Source: JADJOY01 sp016713535 [NCBI: Deltaproteobacteria bacterium] (GTDB taxonomy: Bacteria; JADJOY01). Taken from it: a DNA stretch of 64,000 nt. The translations under genes and the position numbers were made by a program. Shown here piece by piece: positions 12,545 to 22,738 of the stretch. The notes beneath the pieces were generated by a model. That model saw nothing but the letters and a program-made list of their open reading frames with translations. It searched no databases and was not told the DNA's origin. Numbering within the stretch: the first letter of the stretch is position 1; each line of letters begins with the position of its first letter. The stretch covers positions 1 to 64,000 of the forward strand of contig JADJOY010000041.1 in the NCBI GenBank assembly GCA_016713535.1, in the 5' to 3' direction.

Positions 12545-12566
12545 GGTGCGGCAGTTCCGCCGCACC
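12545..12566 (+). other. Hairpin in the leader of the S8 protease gene
   Basis: GGTGCGGC (12545-12552) pairs with GCCGCACC (12559-12566) around a 6-base loop. It lies 12 bases before the GGGGAGGGAG ribosome binding site and 26 bases before the ATG. No T-run follows, so it is a leader stem (mRNA stability or translation control) or a weak terminator of the kinase operon. Confidence 0.4.
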
Positions 12567-12592
12567 TGATCACACAAGGGGAGGGAGTCGGG

Positions 12593-14024
12593 ATGAGAAC
12601 CAGGGGATGGGTTTCTGCGCTGGCGCTGCTAGGGGTGGCGGCCGTCGGCACGGCACAGGCTGGGGACTACGTGCCCGGTCAGGTCATCGTGAAGCTCAAG
12701 AAGGGGGCGTCGTCGGCGTCGCTCGCCGCCGTGCAGGCGCCCGGCACCTCGGCGCGCCCGGTCGGCAAGGCGTCGCTGGTGTCGCTGCGTCCCGAGGTCT
12801 CGGTCGAGGCGGCGGTGGCGTCGCTGGCGGCGAGCGCGGACGTCGAGTATGTGCAGCCGAACTGGATCCGCCACATCCTCGCGACGCCCAACGACCCCTC
12901 GTACGGCAGCCAGTGGGGCTGGGCGAAGATCAGCGCGCCGCAGGCGTGGGACGTGACGACGGGCTCGAGCGCGATCGCGGTGAACATCACCGACACCGGC
13001 GCTGACCTCGACCACCCGGACCTCGTGGCCAACATCTGGACCAACGCGCTCGAGGCGTCGGGTGTGGCGGGCGTGGACGACGACGGCAACGGTTACGTCG
13101 ACGACATCCACGGCTGGAACGCGATCACCAACACCGGCAATCCGCAGGACGACAACGGCCACGGCACGCACACGGCGGGCACCATCGGCGCGGGGACGAA
13201 CAACGGCGTGGGCGTCGCGGGCGCCAACTGGACCTCCAAGATCGTGCCGTGCAAGTTCCTCAGCGGTACGGGGTCGGGCTCGGACGCGGACGCGGTCGAG
13301 TGCGTCGACTACATCATCGCGACCAAGAACAATCCCGCGAGCGGCGCCGACATCCGCGTGTCGAGCAACTCGTGGGGCGGCGGTGGCTCGGCACCGGCTC
13401 TCAAAGCGGCGATCCAGGAGGCGGGCGACAACGGCATCCTGTGGGTGAACGCGGCCGGTAACAGCGCCGTCGACAACGACTGCAAGCCGGCGGACGCGTA
13501 TCCCTCGGTGGAGAACACCACCAACATGGTCGCGGTCGCGTCGACGACCTCGACCGACGCGATGTCCTCGTTCTCGCAGTACGGCGCCTCGTCCGTGGAC
13601 ATCGGCGCGCCGGGATCCAGCATCAACAGCACCTACTGGAACAACACCTACTCGTCGCTGAGCGGCACCAGCATGGCGACCCCGCACGTGGCCGGCGTCG
13701 CCGCGCTCGTGCTGTCGGTGAACCCGGGTCTCTCGATGACCCAGCTTCGCGAGCAGATCCTCCGCAACGGCGATTCGATCTCGTCGATGGACGGCACCAC
13801 CACCACCGGCATGCGTCTCAACGCCTTCAAGGCCGTGACGAACGCAGTGACGGTGGCGCCCGATCGTGACGGCGACGGCGTGCCCGACCTGCGCGACAAC
13901 TGCCCGTAGCGTGTCCAACGCGAGCCAGGCGGACGCGGACGCGGACGGCATCGGCGACGACTGCGTGCCGGCGGGCTGCAGCGGCGGTGGCTGCGGTGGC
14001 GGAGCGCCTCCCGCGGTGGAGTGA
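12593..14024 (+). CDS. Secreted subtilisin-like S8 serine protease with I9 propeptide and Ca-binding tail
   Basis: A signal peptide (ends about GTAQA) precedes an I9 inhibitor-type propeptide (YVPGQVIVKLKKG to VEYVQPNW) and a full S8 domain. The catalytic Asp is in ITDTGADLDHPDL, His in NGHGTHTAGTI, Ser in LSGTSMATPHVAG, and the oxyanion Asn in NAAGNS. The C-terminus carries a thrombospondin type-3-like calcium loop (DRDGDGVPDLRDNCP). A TAG at 13907-13909 stops the frame there, but after one extra base the loop continues as QADADADGIGDDC and ends in a Cys/Gly-rich tail at 14024. The true protein is about 476 residues. It is exported and likely self-processed. A strong terminator follows 38 bases later. 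Confidence 0.9.
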
Positions 14025-14062
14025 TCGCCGGCGGACGATCCGTTCGCTCGATCGGTAAGGAA

Positions 14063-14099
14063 CGCGGGCCGGAGGCGAACCTCCGGCCCGCGGTTTTTT
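14063..14099 (+). terminator. Rho-independent terminator of the S8 protease gene
   Basis: Thirteen bases (14063-14075) pair perfectly with 14080-14092 around a CGAA tetraloop, followed by G and TTTTTT (14094-14099). This is the textbook intrinsic terminator form. Confidence 0.92.
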
Positions 14100-14113
14100 G
14101 AAGGCGCACAACG

Positions 14114-15028
14114 ATGCACCCGACTTTGACCCTCCTCGGCCATGTCGAGCGCACCTACCTCGTGGCTCACCTGGTGGGGATCGTGCTCGGGCTGGTCCTC
14201 GGCTGGCGTGAGCTGCGCCGGATCGGGCTGAGCGCGGCTCGTGCGGCCGCGACGCTCTGCGGGCTGGTGGTGGCCGCACACCTGGGCGCGCACGCCTACC
14301 ACGTCGTCACCAACCCGGAGCACTACTGGCTCGGTCGGGGTGAGTGGCGGGACTTCGCGACCCAGGGGCTGTCGCTGCACGGAGGCATCCTCGGCGCCTA
14401 CGTGGGGCTCTTGGTCGCCGCGCGTCTGCTATCGGTCGGCTCGTGGGTACTCGGCGATGCGCTCGCCCCGAGTGGTGCGCTCGCGCTCGGCGTGTTCAGG
14501 CTGGGCTGCTGGGCGGAGGGGTGCTGCTACGGTCGGCGGCTGCCCGCTGGCTCGTTGCTCGAAGGAGTCAGCACGATGCTGGTCCGGAACCAGCTCGTCA
14601 GCCTGCACCCAACGCAGCTCTATTGCGCCGGGTTTGCATTCGCGTTGTTCGGGTGGATGTGGGCGCGGCGGCGAAAGCAGCGTTTCGAGGGCGAGCTCGC
14701 CGTGGCCGGCATGGTCCTCTATCCGGCCTGGCGCTTCGTCGTGGAGTTCTGGCGCGCCGACACCCCCAAGAGCTTCCCGGTGCTCGGGCTGGCGCTGTCG
14801 TCGAATCAGCTCGTGGCGGCCGGGCTCTTCGCCCTCGGTCTGGCCTTCCTGTGGCGCCACCGAGAGGCGCTGCGTTCGGGGGCACCCGCGGGCGTATTGG
14901 GGGAGACCGCTGGTCCGGGCGCGACCGCTACGGACGGCGCGAGACGGCGAGGCGCGCGACGACGGCTTCGGGTCGAGTGGAGTCGACCATCGCGGCGGCG
15001 GCGCGGAGCGCGAGCGCCTCGATCGTGA
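14114..15028 (+). CDS. Prolipoprotein diacylglyceryl transferase family membrane protein (Lgt-like)
   Basis: The protein has 304 residues and about seven hydrophobic segments. Lgt signature blocks are present in order: LSLHGGILGAYVG (His of the HGG loop), FRLGCWAEGCCYGR (equivalent to the GRxGNxxNGE region, Arg kept), HPTQLY, and YPAWRFVVEFWRAD (conserved Tyr, Arg and Glu). Lgt transfers diacylglycerol from phosphatidylglycerol to the lipobox Cys of prelipoproteins in the inner membrane, which fits a genome rich in lipoproteins. The CCYG form is a divergent subgroup, so it may be a paralogue and not the housekeeping enzyme. The last 35 residues are Arg-rich and overlap the convergent GMC gene by 101 bases; a native stop may have been lost. 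Confidence 0.8.
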   Translation: MHPTLTLLGHVERTYLVAHLVGIVLGLVLGWRELRRIGLSAARAAATLCGLVVAAHLGAHAYHVVTNPEHYWLGRGEWRDFATQGLSLHGGILGAYVGLLVAARLLSVGSWVLGDALAPSGALALGVFRLGCWAEGCCYGRRLPAGSLLEGVSTMLVRNQLVSLHPTQLYCAGFAFALFGWMWARRRKQRFEGELAVAGMVLYPAWRFVVEFWRADTPKSFPVLGLALSSNQLVAAGLFALGLAFLWRHREALRSGAPAGVLGETAGPGATATDGARRRGARRRLRVEWSRPSRRRRGARAPRS

Positions 15029-16679
15029 GAGTCGGGTTGTAGCCCGAGCCGGTGGGCAGCACCGAGCCGTCGATGCACCACAGATTCCCGATGTCGTGGA
15101 AGCGCTGGAGCCTGTCGACGACCGAGGTCCGCGGATCGCTTCCCATCCGCATGGCGCCCATGACGTGGCGTGTGGTCGGCGTGACGTTGCCGTCGTAGCG
15201 CGGTGGCACGAACGCGAACTGGGCTCCGGCGGCGCCATGGATGTCGATCATCCTTTCGCCGTAGTAGCGGCTCGCCGACAGCTCGAAGGCGTGGGGCTGA
15301 TACGTGATGCGCGCCGCCGGCTGACCGTGGATGTCCTTGACGTCGGGGTCGAGGTCGACGCGATTGGTCAGCTGCGGCGCATCCTCGCCCTGCAACGTCA
15401 TCACGCCGATGTGGGCTCCGAACGGGCTCGCGCGCAGGAGCTTCTTCAAGAACCGCCCGCGGGCGAACAGCGAGTGCACGTAGTTCTTGGCTTCGGAGAT
15501 CTTCTCCGAATTCGTGCCGAACTCGATGACGCCGCCGAGAGGATGGTCCGGATCGTTCGGCACGCCGCGAAAGTCCGCCATGCCAGAGGCGACCGAGCGT
15601 CCGCGCTCGCCGTGGAGGCTCTGGCGATAGATCCCGATCCCGAGCGTCTGGAAGTGGTACATGAGGCAGCGGCCGACGCGGTCGGACGAGTTGCCCACGC
15701 CGGGACCGTCGCGGTCGGAGAGCAGGCACAGCCGGGCCGACTCGATCCCACCCGCGGCGAGGATGTAGCGGTCCCCGCTCACGGTCGCCGGCTGTCCGGC
15801 GGGGTCGAGGTACTGGAGCCCGGTGACCTCGTTGCCTACGGCGTTGGTCACGATGCGCGTGACGATGCAGTTGTAGCGGAGCTGCACGCGGCCGGTCAGC
15901 AGCGCCTTGCGGATCGTGGTGACGGCGGGGGTGCCCTTCGCATTGGTCGGGCAGCCGTAGAAGCTGCACAGCCCACAGTCGTTGCACGCGGGGCGGCCGT
16001 CGTAGGCGCGCGACAGGTTGACGCCAGGGTACGGGAACGGCGTGTACCCGAGCTTGCGCGCGCCCTCGCCGATGAGCGCGCCGACGTACATGTCGGGGCC
16101 TGGTGGCAGCGGGTAGTCGGCCGAGCGGGGCGACTCGAACGGGTTCGCGCCGGCGCGCCCGGAGACCCCGACCTCGTGCTCGGCGGCAGCGTAGAACGGC
16201 TCGAGCTCGTCGTAGGTGAGCGGCCAGTCGGCCCAGTCCGCGTCGGGCATGTCGCCGAGCTCCGACCTCATGCGGAAGTCGAAGTCGTTGAAGCGCGGCG
16301 TCTTGCCGTCGGCGTGGATCTGGCCGCCACCGACGGCCTTGGGGAGGTTGTTCACCTCCCCGACGTAGGTGCGTTTCCCCTGCGCGACGGACTCGCGGAA
16401 CGTGCGAGGCTCGACACGCGTCTGCTGCGACACCAGCCCGCGAGTGGAGAGCTTGAGCTCGTCGCTCGAGAAGAGCGGGATCGGGAAGCCCGGGCGCGGA
16501 TCGTCGAGGCCGAGGAAGTAGTTGTTGCCGGCTTCGAGGATGCAAACGGTGAGACCCGCGTCCGCGAGGACGCGCACCGCCGAGCCGCCGCCCGGACCGC
16601 TGCCGATGATGACGACGTCGAAGTGGGCGAGGCTGGTGTTGCCCAGGACGTTCGGCACCCGCGACGGCAAGTTGGACAT
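14928..16679 (-). CDS. GMC family FAD-dependent oxidoreductase (large subunit)
   Basis: ATG 16679 overlaps the stop of the upstream small-subunit gene (TGATG). The protein has 583 residues. It begins with FAD motif VVIIGSGPGGGSAVRVLADAG and ILEAG, then GGGQIHADGK. It contains a Cys-rich loop with four Cys in CNDCGLCSFYGC, RYILAAGGIESARL, and the C-terminal MGSDPRTSVVD and SGYNPTLTIEALALR segment that holds the GMC active-site region. It matches the membrane-associated sugar/alcohol dehydrogenase type that works with a gluconate-2-dehydrogenase subunit-3 partner. Electrons would normally leave through a cytochrome c subunit, none of which is encoded here. The substrate is unknown. Confidence 0.88.
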   Translation of the reverse strand: MSNLPSRVPNVLGNTSLAHFDVVIIGSGPGGGSAVRVLADAGLTVCILEAGNNYFLGLDDPRPGFPIPLFSSDELKLSTRGLVSQQTRVEPRTFRESVAQGKRTYVGEVNNLPKAVGGGQIHADGKTPRFNDFDFRMRSELGDMPDADWADWPLTYDELEPFYAAAEHEVGVSGRAGANPFESPRSADYPLPPGPDMYVGALIGEGARKLGYTPFPYPGVNLSRAYDGRPACNDCGLCSFYGCPTNAKGTPAVTTIRKALLTGRVQLRYNCIVTRIVTNAVGNEVTGLQYLDPAGQPATVSGDRYILAAGGIESARLCLLSDRDGPGVGNSSDRVGRCLMYHFQTLGIGIYRQSLHGERGRSVASGMADFRGVPNDPDHPLGGVIEFGTNSEKISEAKNYVHSLFARGRFLKKLLRASPFGAHIGVMTLQGEDAPQLTNRVDLDPDVKDIHGQPAARITYQPHAFELSASRYYGERMIDIHGAAGAQFAFVPPRYDGNVTPTTRHVMGAMRMGSDPRTSVVDRLQRFHDIGNLWCIDGSVLPTGSGYNPTLTIEALALRAAAAMVDSTRPEAVVARLAVSRRP

Positions 16680-17599
16680 CAGTAGAACCGCTTCCCGCCC
16701 TGCGCGAGCGTCACGATCGTGAGCACCGTGACGATGTCTCTCTCGAAGCCGTCGTTGGGCAGGTTCGGATCCAGGGTCTGGCACGGTTGATCCGGACGGT
16801 CGCGCGACTCGCCGGTGGCCGGGTCGAAGAGGGTGTGCCCGAGCGGCTGGCTGTCACCGTCGTAGTGGTACTGGCGCCACGCGATCTGGTCGCGGTTGCC
16901 GCCGTACTCGGGGGCGCAGAACAGACCTTCGCAGAGGTGGTCGAGCACGGCGTCGCGAAAGAGCTTGGGTGTCCGATCGAAGAAGTCGAGGCGCTGCTCG
17001 GGCGTGCCATCGGCGTAGCTCGCGAGCCCCTCCTGCTGGGCGAGGGTTTCGAGCTGTGCCAGCCCGTCGTGATAGAGCGCGAGCCAGCCAGGCGTGGTCG
17101 GCACCGCGCCGTCGTTGATGTTGCCGTTCGGCACCGCGTCCGAGCCGAAGAACTCGATGCGGAACGCGGCTTCCTGAAGCCGCGTCGGCTCTAGCACGTC
17201 GTGGAAGTGGTTCGCGGGGAAGACGTTGCTCGCGTCCCCGGTCTTCGGATCCGGATAGGGGACTCGCCCGCTGTACGGGCCACCGCGGAAGAGCTGCGGC
17301 AACGGATGGTCGAAGGCTGCGAGCCAGCGATCGACGTATTCGACCGCTCCCGCCCCCAGCGCACCTACGGTCTCGTCCTCGGGGATGAGCGCCTCGGCCA
17401 GTGCTTCGAGCGTCGTGCGCTGACTCTCGGAGAGGTAGCGACGCGTGGGGCCGCTGGAGCTGCCGCACCCCGGGAGGCCGGTGCTCGCCGCGACCGCGGC
17501 GGCGCCCCCCGCCGCCACGGTGCGCAGGAAGTCACGGCGCCCGAAGTTCGAGAGCTCGCGCGCGGGCGTGTCGGTGTCGTCGCTGCTCATGGAGGTCAC
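16679..17599 (-). CDS. Gluconate 2-dehydrogenase subunit 3 family protein, Tat-exported
   Basis: The protein has 306 residues. A twin-arginine signal (GRRDFLRTVAAGG) is followed by a hydrophobic Ala-rich stretch and a lipobox-like LPGC. The body matches the small subunit that escorts GMC dehydrogenases: RTTLEALAEALIPEDE, GAVEYVDRWLAAFDHPLP and a C-terminal VTLAQGGKRFY. It would be exported folded with its flavoprotein partner, translated from the overlapping downstream start. About 60 residues of His/Asn-rich loop (FPANHFHDVLEP) enlarge it relative to typical members. Confidence 0.85.
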   Translation of the reverse strand: MTSMSSDDTDTPARELSNFGRRDFLRTVAAGGAAAVAASTGLPGCGSSSGPTRRYLSESQRTTLEALAEALIPEDETVGALGAGAVEYVDRWLAAFDHPLPQLFRGGPYSGRVPYPDPKTGDASNVFPANHFHDVLEPTRLQEAAFRIEFFGSDAVPNGNINDGAVPTTPGWLALYHDGLAQLETLAQQEGLASYADGTPEQRLDFFDRTPKLFRDAVLDHLCEGLFCAPEYGGNRDQIAWRQYHYDGDSQPLGHTLFDPATGESRDRPDQPCQTLDPNLPNDGFERDIVTVLTIVTLAQGGKRFY

Positions 17600-17677
17600 G
17601 CGTACCGCTTCCGATTACACGCGTGCCGGGGCCCGAATCAAGGTCGATGTTCGCGCGCGCCGAGCTAAGATCGGCGC

Positions 17678-20035
17678 ATGGTCACTCGCAGAGCGGTGGT
17701 GCTCGCATTGGCGTGGCTTTGCTCGAGTGGGTGTGGAGGCGGGCGGGCCACCTCGCCGACTCCATGGCTCGCGGCGCATCCGGAGCTCGCCGATCGCAGC
17801 GCGTGGCGGATGGACGTCGACGCCGCCGCACGACCCGATGTCCGCGCCCTCGGCCCGGTCGGGGTCGGCAACGGCAAGGTCTTCGGCCTCCTCGGCGACG
17901 GTTACCCGCTCGCGACCTGGCACAACCTCGGTGGCCCCACCTACCACCGGCCCTTCAAGTGGTTCAGCGACCAGACGCCCCACCTGGTCGCGGAGGGCGC
18001 GCGCCGCGAGGCGCTTCACGAGACGCTCTCGTACGTCCGTCGCACCCCGGTGGCGATCGTCGAGGCGAGCGACACCGAGCTCGCATGGACACTCGTCGCG
18101 TTCGCGCCGCGCGGTGCCGGCGACTCCCGCACCGAGGACGCGCTCGTGGGAGTGTGGGTGGTGGCGAACCACTCGGAGCGTGCGATCACGGACGTGGGCC
18201 TCGAGCTCGGCGGCACCCTCGCTCGGTACGACGGCCGAGGCCTGGTCGAGAACGACACCTCGGATCGGCACCTTCACGTGCGCCCGGTGGGCACGGTCGA
18301 GACCACCGCCGCCGGCGAGAACGGCTTCACGATCGCGCTCGGCACGCTCGCGCCCGGTGAGGAGCGCGTCGTGCCGACGGCGCTCGTGTTCACGATCGGC
18401 GGGGCCGCGCCAGAGGCGATCTTCGAGGCCATCGAGTCCGCGGGCGTGGACGCGCTCCTCGACGCCACGCTCGCGTGGTGGAGCGAGTGGTTCTCCCGCG
18501 CCGCGCGCGTCGAGTCGCCCGACCCCGCGTTCGACGACCTCTTCGACGCGCTGGTCCTCGCGGTCAAGGTGAACCAGGCCTCCACCGGGGCTCTCAGCCA
18601 GATGAGCCAATACGCGTATACCTGGCTCCGCGATACCCACGGCCCGTCGATCTTCTACCCGCGCATCGGACTCGCGGCCGACTTTCGCGACATGCTCGAC
18701 TACCAGTACGGGATCGCGGTCGTGAACGGCGATCTCTCGAACGCGTTGCCGGCGGACCAGGACCTCTCGGACCTGCCACCACCTCCCGACTGGCGGAACC
18801 TCCCCACCTACACATGGCGCACCCGCGCCGAGGGGCCGAGCTTCGTGGTCCTGGAGTACGAGCAATACGAGCGCGCCACCGCCGACGGCGAGCGCCCCGC
18901 GGCGCGCTTCGACATGCTCGCCCACGCGCTCGACGGCCAGCAGCTCGTGGACGGCTGCCTCCAGTACTACTCGGGCGACGAGACGTTCGAGGACGTGAAG
19001 GAGGCGACCTTCGGCCAGAACGCCCTCGCCGAGCCGGACGAGTCGACCCTCTCGGCGTATTCGTCGTACGCGATGATCCGGGCGGCTCGCTATCTAGCCG
19101 ATCTCGCCACCCGCACGGGCCGTAGCGCCGACGCGGCTCACTTCGCCCAGCTCGCCGTGGACGTGGCGCGCTGTCTCGACGAGGTCTTCTGGATCCCGGA
19201 TCGGGGTCACTATGCGATCGAGGCGAGCACCGCCACCCGGGTACCCGATCCGCGCCTCTACGAGGACGTGAGCACGATGCCGCTCTGGCTCGAGGTGATG
19301 GAGCCGAGCGATCCGAAGGCGGTGGCGAACTTCGACTCCCTGCTCGCCGAGCTCGCCCGTCCGGACGGGACCATCGTCTCCGCACTGCCCGCCGCGTACA
19401 AGTTGGTCTTCCAGCACGTCGAGCTCGGCGTGCAGACTGGGATGACGCAGGGCTACTGGCTGGTGAACCTCGATCGGATGTTCCACCCGATGGCCGACGA
19501 GACCTTCCGACGCTGGCGCGACATCCCGACACCAACGGGCTTCACCGAGGAAGCGCTGATCGTGGACGATTGGACTCACCTGCAGGTGATCCGCGAGCCA
19601 TTCGGGTTCGTCGGCGACGTCTCGGCTCGTTACCGGAGCTGGGAAGCCGGGATCGTCGGCAACGCCTTGCTCACGCACCTCGCCGGCTACGATGCCGACG
19701 TGGCCAGGGGGAAGGTGCGCCTCGCGCCCCACCTGCCGCCCGAGTGGGACTACCACAGGTGGCGCGGGCTCTCGTTCGGAGCCGGGCGCTTCGACGTCGA
19801 GGTGCGGCGCCGCGGCGTGGCGGGGCGCGAGGTCGTTCTGGCCACGGACGCTTCGGCGGGCTTCGAGCTCGCGCTCGCGGTGCCGATCGACGGCGCCTTC
19901 GGCTCGGCCAGCGTCGACGGCGTGCCCGTCGAGGCCACCGCGAGGCTCAACCGCTACGGCCGGACGGTGGTGACCTTCCCGGCACTCGCCATCCCCGCCG
20001 GGCGCAGGACGGCGATCACGGTCGAGCCCGGCTGA
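17678..20035 (+). CDS. Exported six-hairpin glycosidase-like lipoprotein (glucoamylase/GH63-like)
   Basis: The protein has 785 residues. A lipoprotein signal ends LCSSGC (Cys about 19). Residues 30-270 form a beta-rich N-terminal domain. From about 290 an alpha-toroid follows, with VNQASTGALSQMSQYAYTWL, RDTHGPSIFYPRIG, EVFWIPDRGHYAIEAS, GMTQGYWLVNLDRMF and a C-terminal beta domain after APHLPPEWDYHRW. This layout is that of (alpha/alpha)6 glycoside hydrolases such as GH15, GH63 or GH116. Catalytic acids could not be assigned with confidence. It is outer-membrane or periplasmic. It diverges from the GMC dehydrogenase pair by 78 bases, which suggests a shared role in sugar oxidation and uptake, but that is inference. 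Confidence 0.72.
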   Translation: MVTRRAVVLALAWLCSSGCGGGRATSPTPWLAAHPELADRSAWRMDVDAAARPDVRALGPVGVGNGKVFGLLGDGYPLATWHNLGGPTYHRPFKWFSDQTPHLVAEGARREALHETLSYVRRTPVAIVEASDTELAWTLVAFAPRGAGDSRTEDALVGVWVVANHSERAITDVGLELGGTLARYDGRGLVENDTSDRHLHVRPVGTVETTAAGENGFTIALGTLAPGEERVVPTALVFTIGGAAPEAIFEAIESAGVDALLDATLAWWSEWFSRAARVESPDPAFDDLFDALVLAVKVNQASTGALSQMSQYAYTWLRDTHGPSIFYPRIGLAADFRDMLDYQYGIAVVNGDLSNALPADQDLSDLPPPPDWRNLPTYTWRTRAEGPSFVVLEYEQYERATADGERPAARFDMLAHALDGQQLVDGCLQYYSGDETFEDVKEATFGQNALAEPDESTLSAYSSYAMIRAARYLADLATRTGRSADAAHFAQLAVDVARCLDEVFWIPDRGHYAIEASTATRVPDPRLYEDVSTMPLWLEVMEPSDPKAVANFDSLLAELARPDGTIVSALPAAYKLVFQHVELGVQTGMTQGYWLVNLDRMFHPMADETFRRWRDIPTPTGFTEEALIVDDWTHLQVIREPFGFVGDVSARYRSWEAGIVGNALLTHLAGYDADVARGKVRLAPHLPPEWDYHRWRGLSFGAGRFDVEVRRRGVAGREVVLATDASAGFELALAVPIDGAFGSASVDGVPVEATARLNRYGRTVVTFPALAIPAGRRTAITVEPG

Positions 20036-20167
20036 CGAGTGCGCGAAGCTCGCGGAGGAGTTCGTGCGGCCCCACGACTGGCTGGCCGCCTGCCCGCGGT
20101 CGAGAGCGCGCCGACGCGCGCCCTCCCTCGCTCATCGGGTCGAAACCGTGATCGGTGCGCCGCGCTC

Positions 20168-20194
20168 TTAGCAGTCTCTCGGGCCGGCTGCTAA
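20168..20194 (+). promoter_or_regulatory. CIRCE-like HrcA operator (9-9-9 inverted repeat)
   Basis: TTAGCAGTC (20168-20176), a 9-base spacer and GGCTGCTAA (20186-20194). Length and geometry equal the CIRCE element (TTAGCACTC-N9-GAGTGCTAA) bound by the heat-shock repressor HrcA. Both halves carry the same C-to-G change at the seventh position, which preserves symmetry. It lies 53 bases upstream of the -35 hexamer. Confidence 0.7.
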
Positions 20195-20246
20195 AAAGAG
20201 AGCCTAACTTCTCGAAATCATTGAATCGCAAAAAACCGTCCGGCCC

Positions 20247-20275
20247 TTGACACGCCCCAGGGCCGAACTTAGATT
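20247..20275 (+). promoter_or_regulatory. groESL promoter, sigma-70 type
   Basis: A perfect -35 TTGACA (20247-20252), a 17-base spacer and -10 TAGATT (20270-20275). Transcription would begin near 20282, giving a leader of about 255 bases before groES. Confidence 0.7.
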
Positions 20276-20536
20276 GCGACGCGTTTCGGGGATCGGTCAC
20301 AGCCGCACGGGGCGGGCTCGGACGATCTCTCGGCCCCGGCTCCACCGGTGCGCGAGCGCCGGTCGCGACGAAGGGCACTCACAGAATCAGGAGTCATGAC
20401 GGTGACAGCGGCCGAGCCGGCCGCGGGAACCCCGATCGATCCGAGATCCACTCGCCGGCCGCGGCGAAGCTCGTCGACCCACGGCCCGACCGGCCCAGAC
20501 GCAACGTCCATCGAAGCCAAGGAGGAGGAAACGAAC

Positions 20537-22502
<1,966 letters not shown>

Positions 22503-22526
22503 GTCCCGCTTCCCACGGGAAGTCTC

Positions 22527-22557
22527 AAAGGCGGCCCTCGCGGGCCGCCTTTTTTTT
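22527..22557 (+). terminator. Rho-independent terminator of groESL
   Basis: AAAGGCGGCCC (22527-22537) pairs with GGGCCGCCTTT (22542-22552) around a TCGC loop, ending in a run of eight T (22550-22557). Confidence 0.93.
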
Positions 22558-22738
22558 CTCCTCGATGGCCGCCGCCGAGGGCCCGGTCATCGACGAAGCG
22601 ATGACCCTCCAGCCGCTCGTGCTGCTCTGCTGGAGCGCGTCGGAGGGCTCGTGCGCGTCGCGACACCGGCAGTGCGGTGAGCGGCGAGCCGGGGACTGGG
22701 GCGGTAGACTGGCTTCAAACCCGTTTCCGGAGGCGACC

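Larger units (their letters stand above)
20036..20536. other. 500-base regulatory region and leader upstream of groES
   Basis: No gene of its own. It holds a CIRCE-like inverted repeat (20168-20194), an A/T-rich patch (20195-20240), a sigma-70-type promoter (20247-20275) and a leader of about 250 bases. From ATG 20396 an open frame runs into groES in phase, but without a ribosome binding site and with a low-complexity product. The start at 20537 is preferred. Confidence 0.7.

Noticed and set aside
20396-20536. In-phase N-terminal extension of GroES from ATG 20396
   Set aside because: Low-complexity Ser/Thr/Arg sequence without ribosome site, while 20537 has a strong AGGAGGAGG and gives the canonical 98-residue protein.
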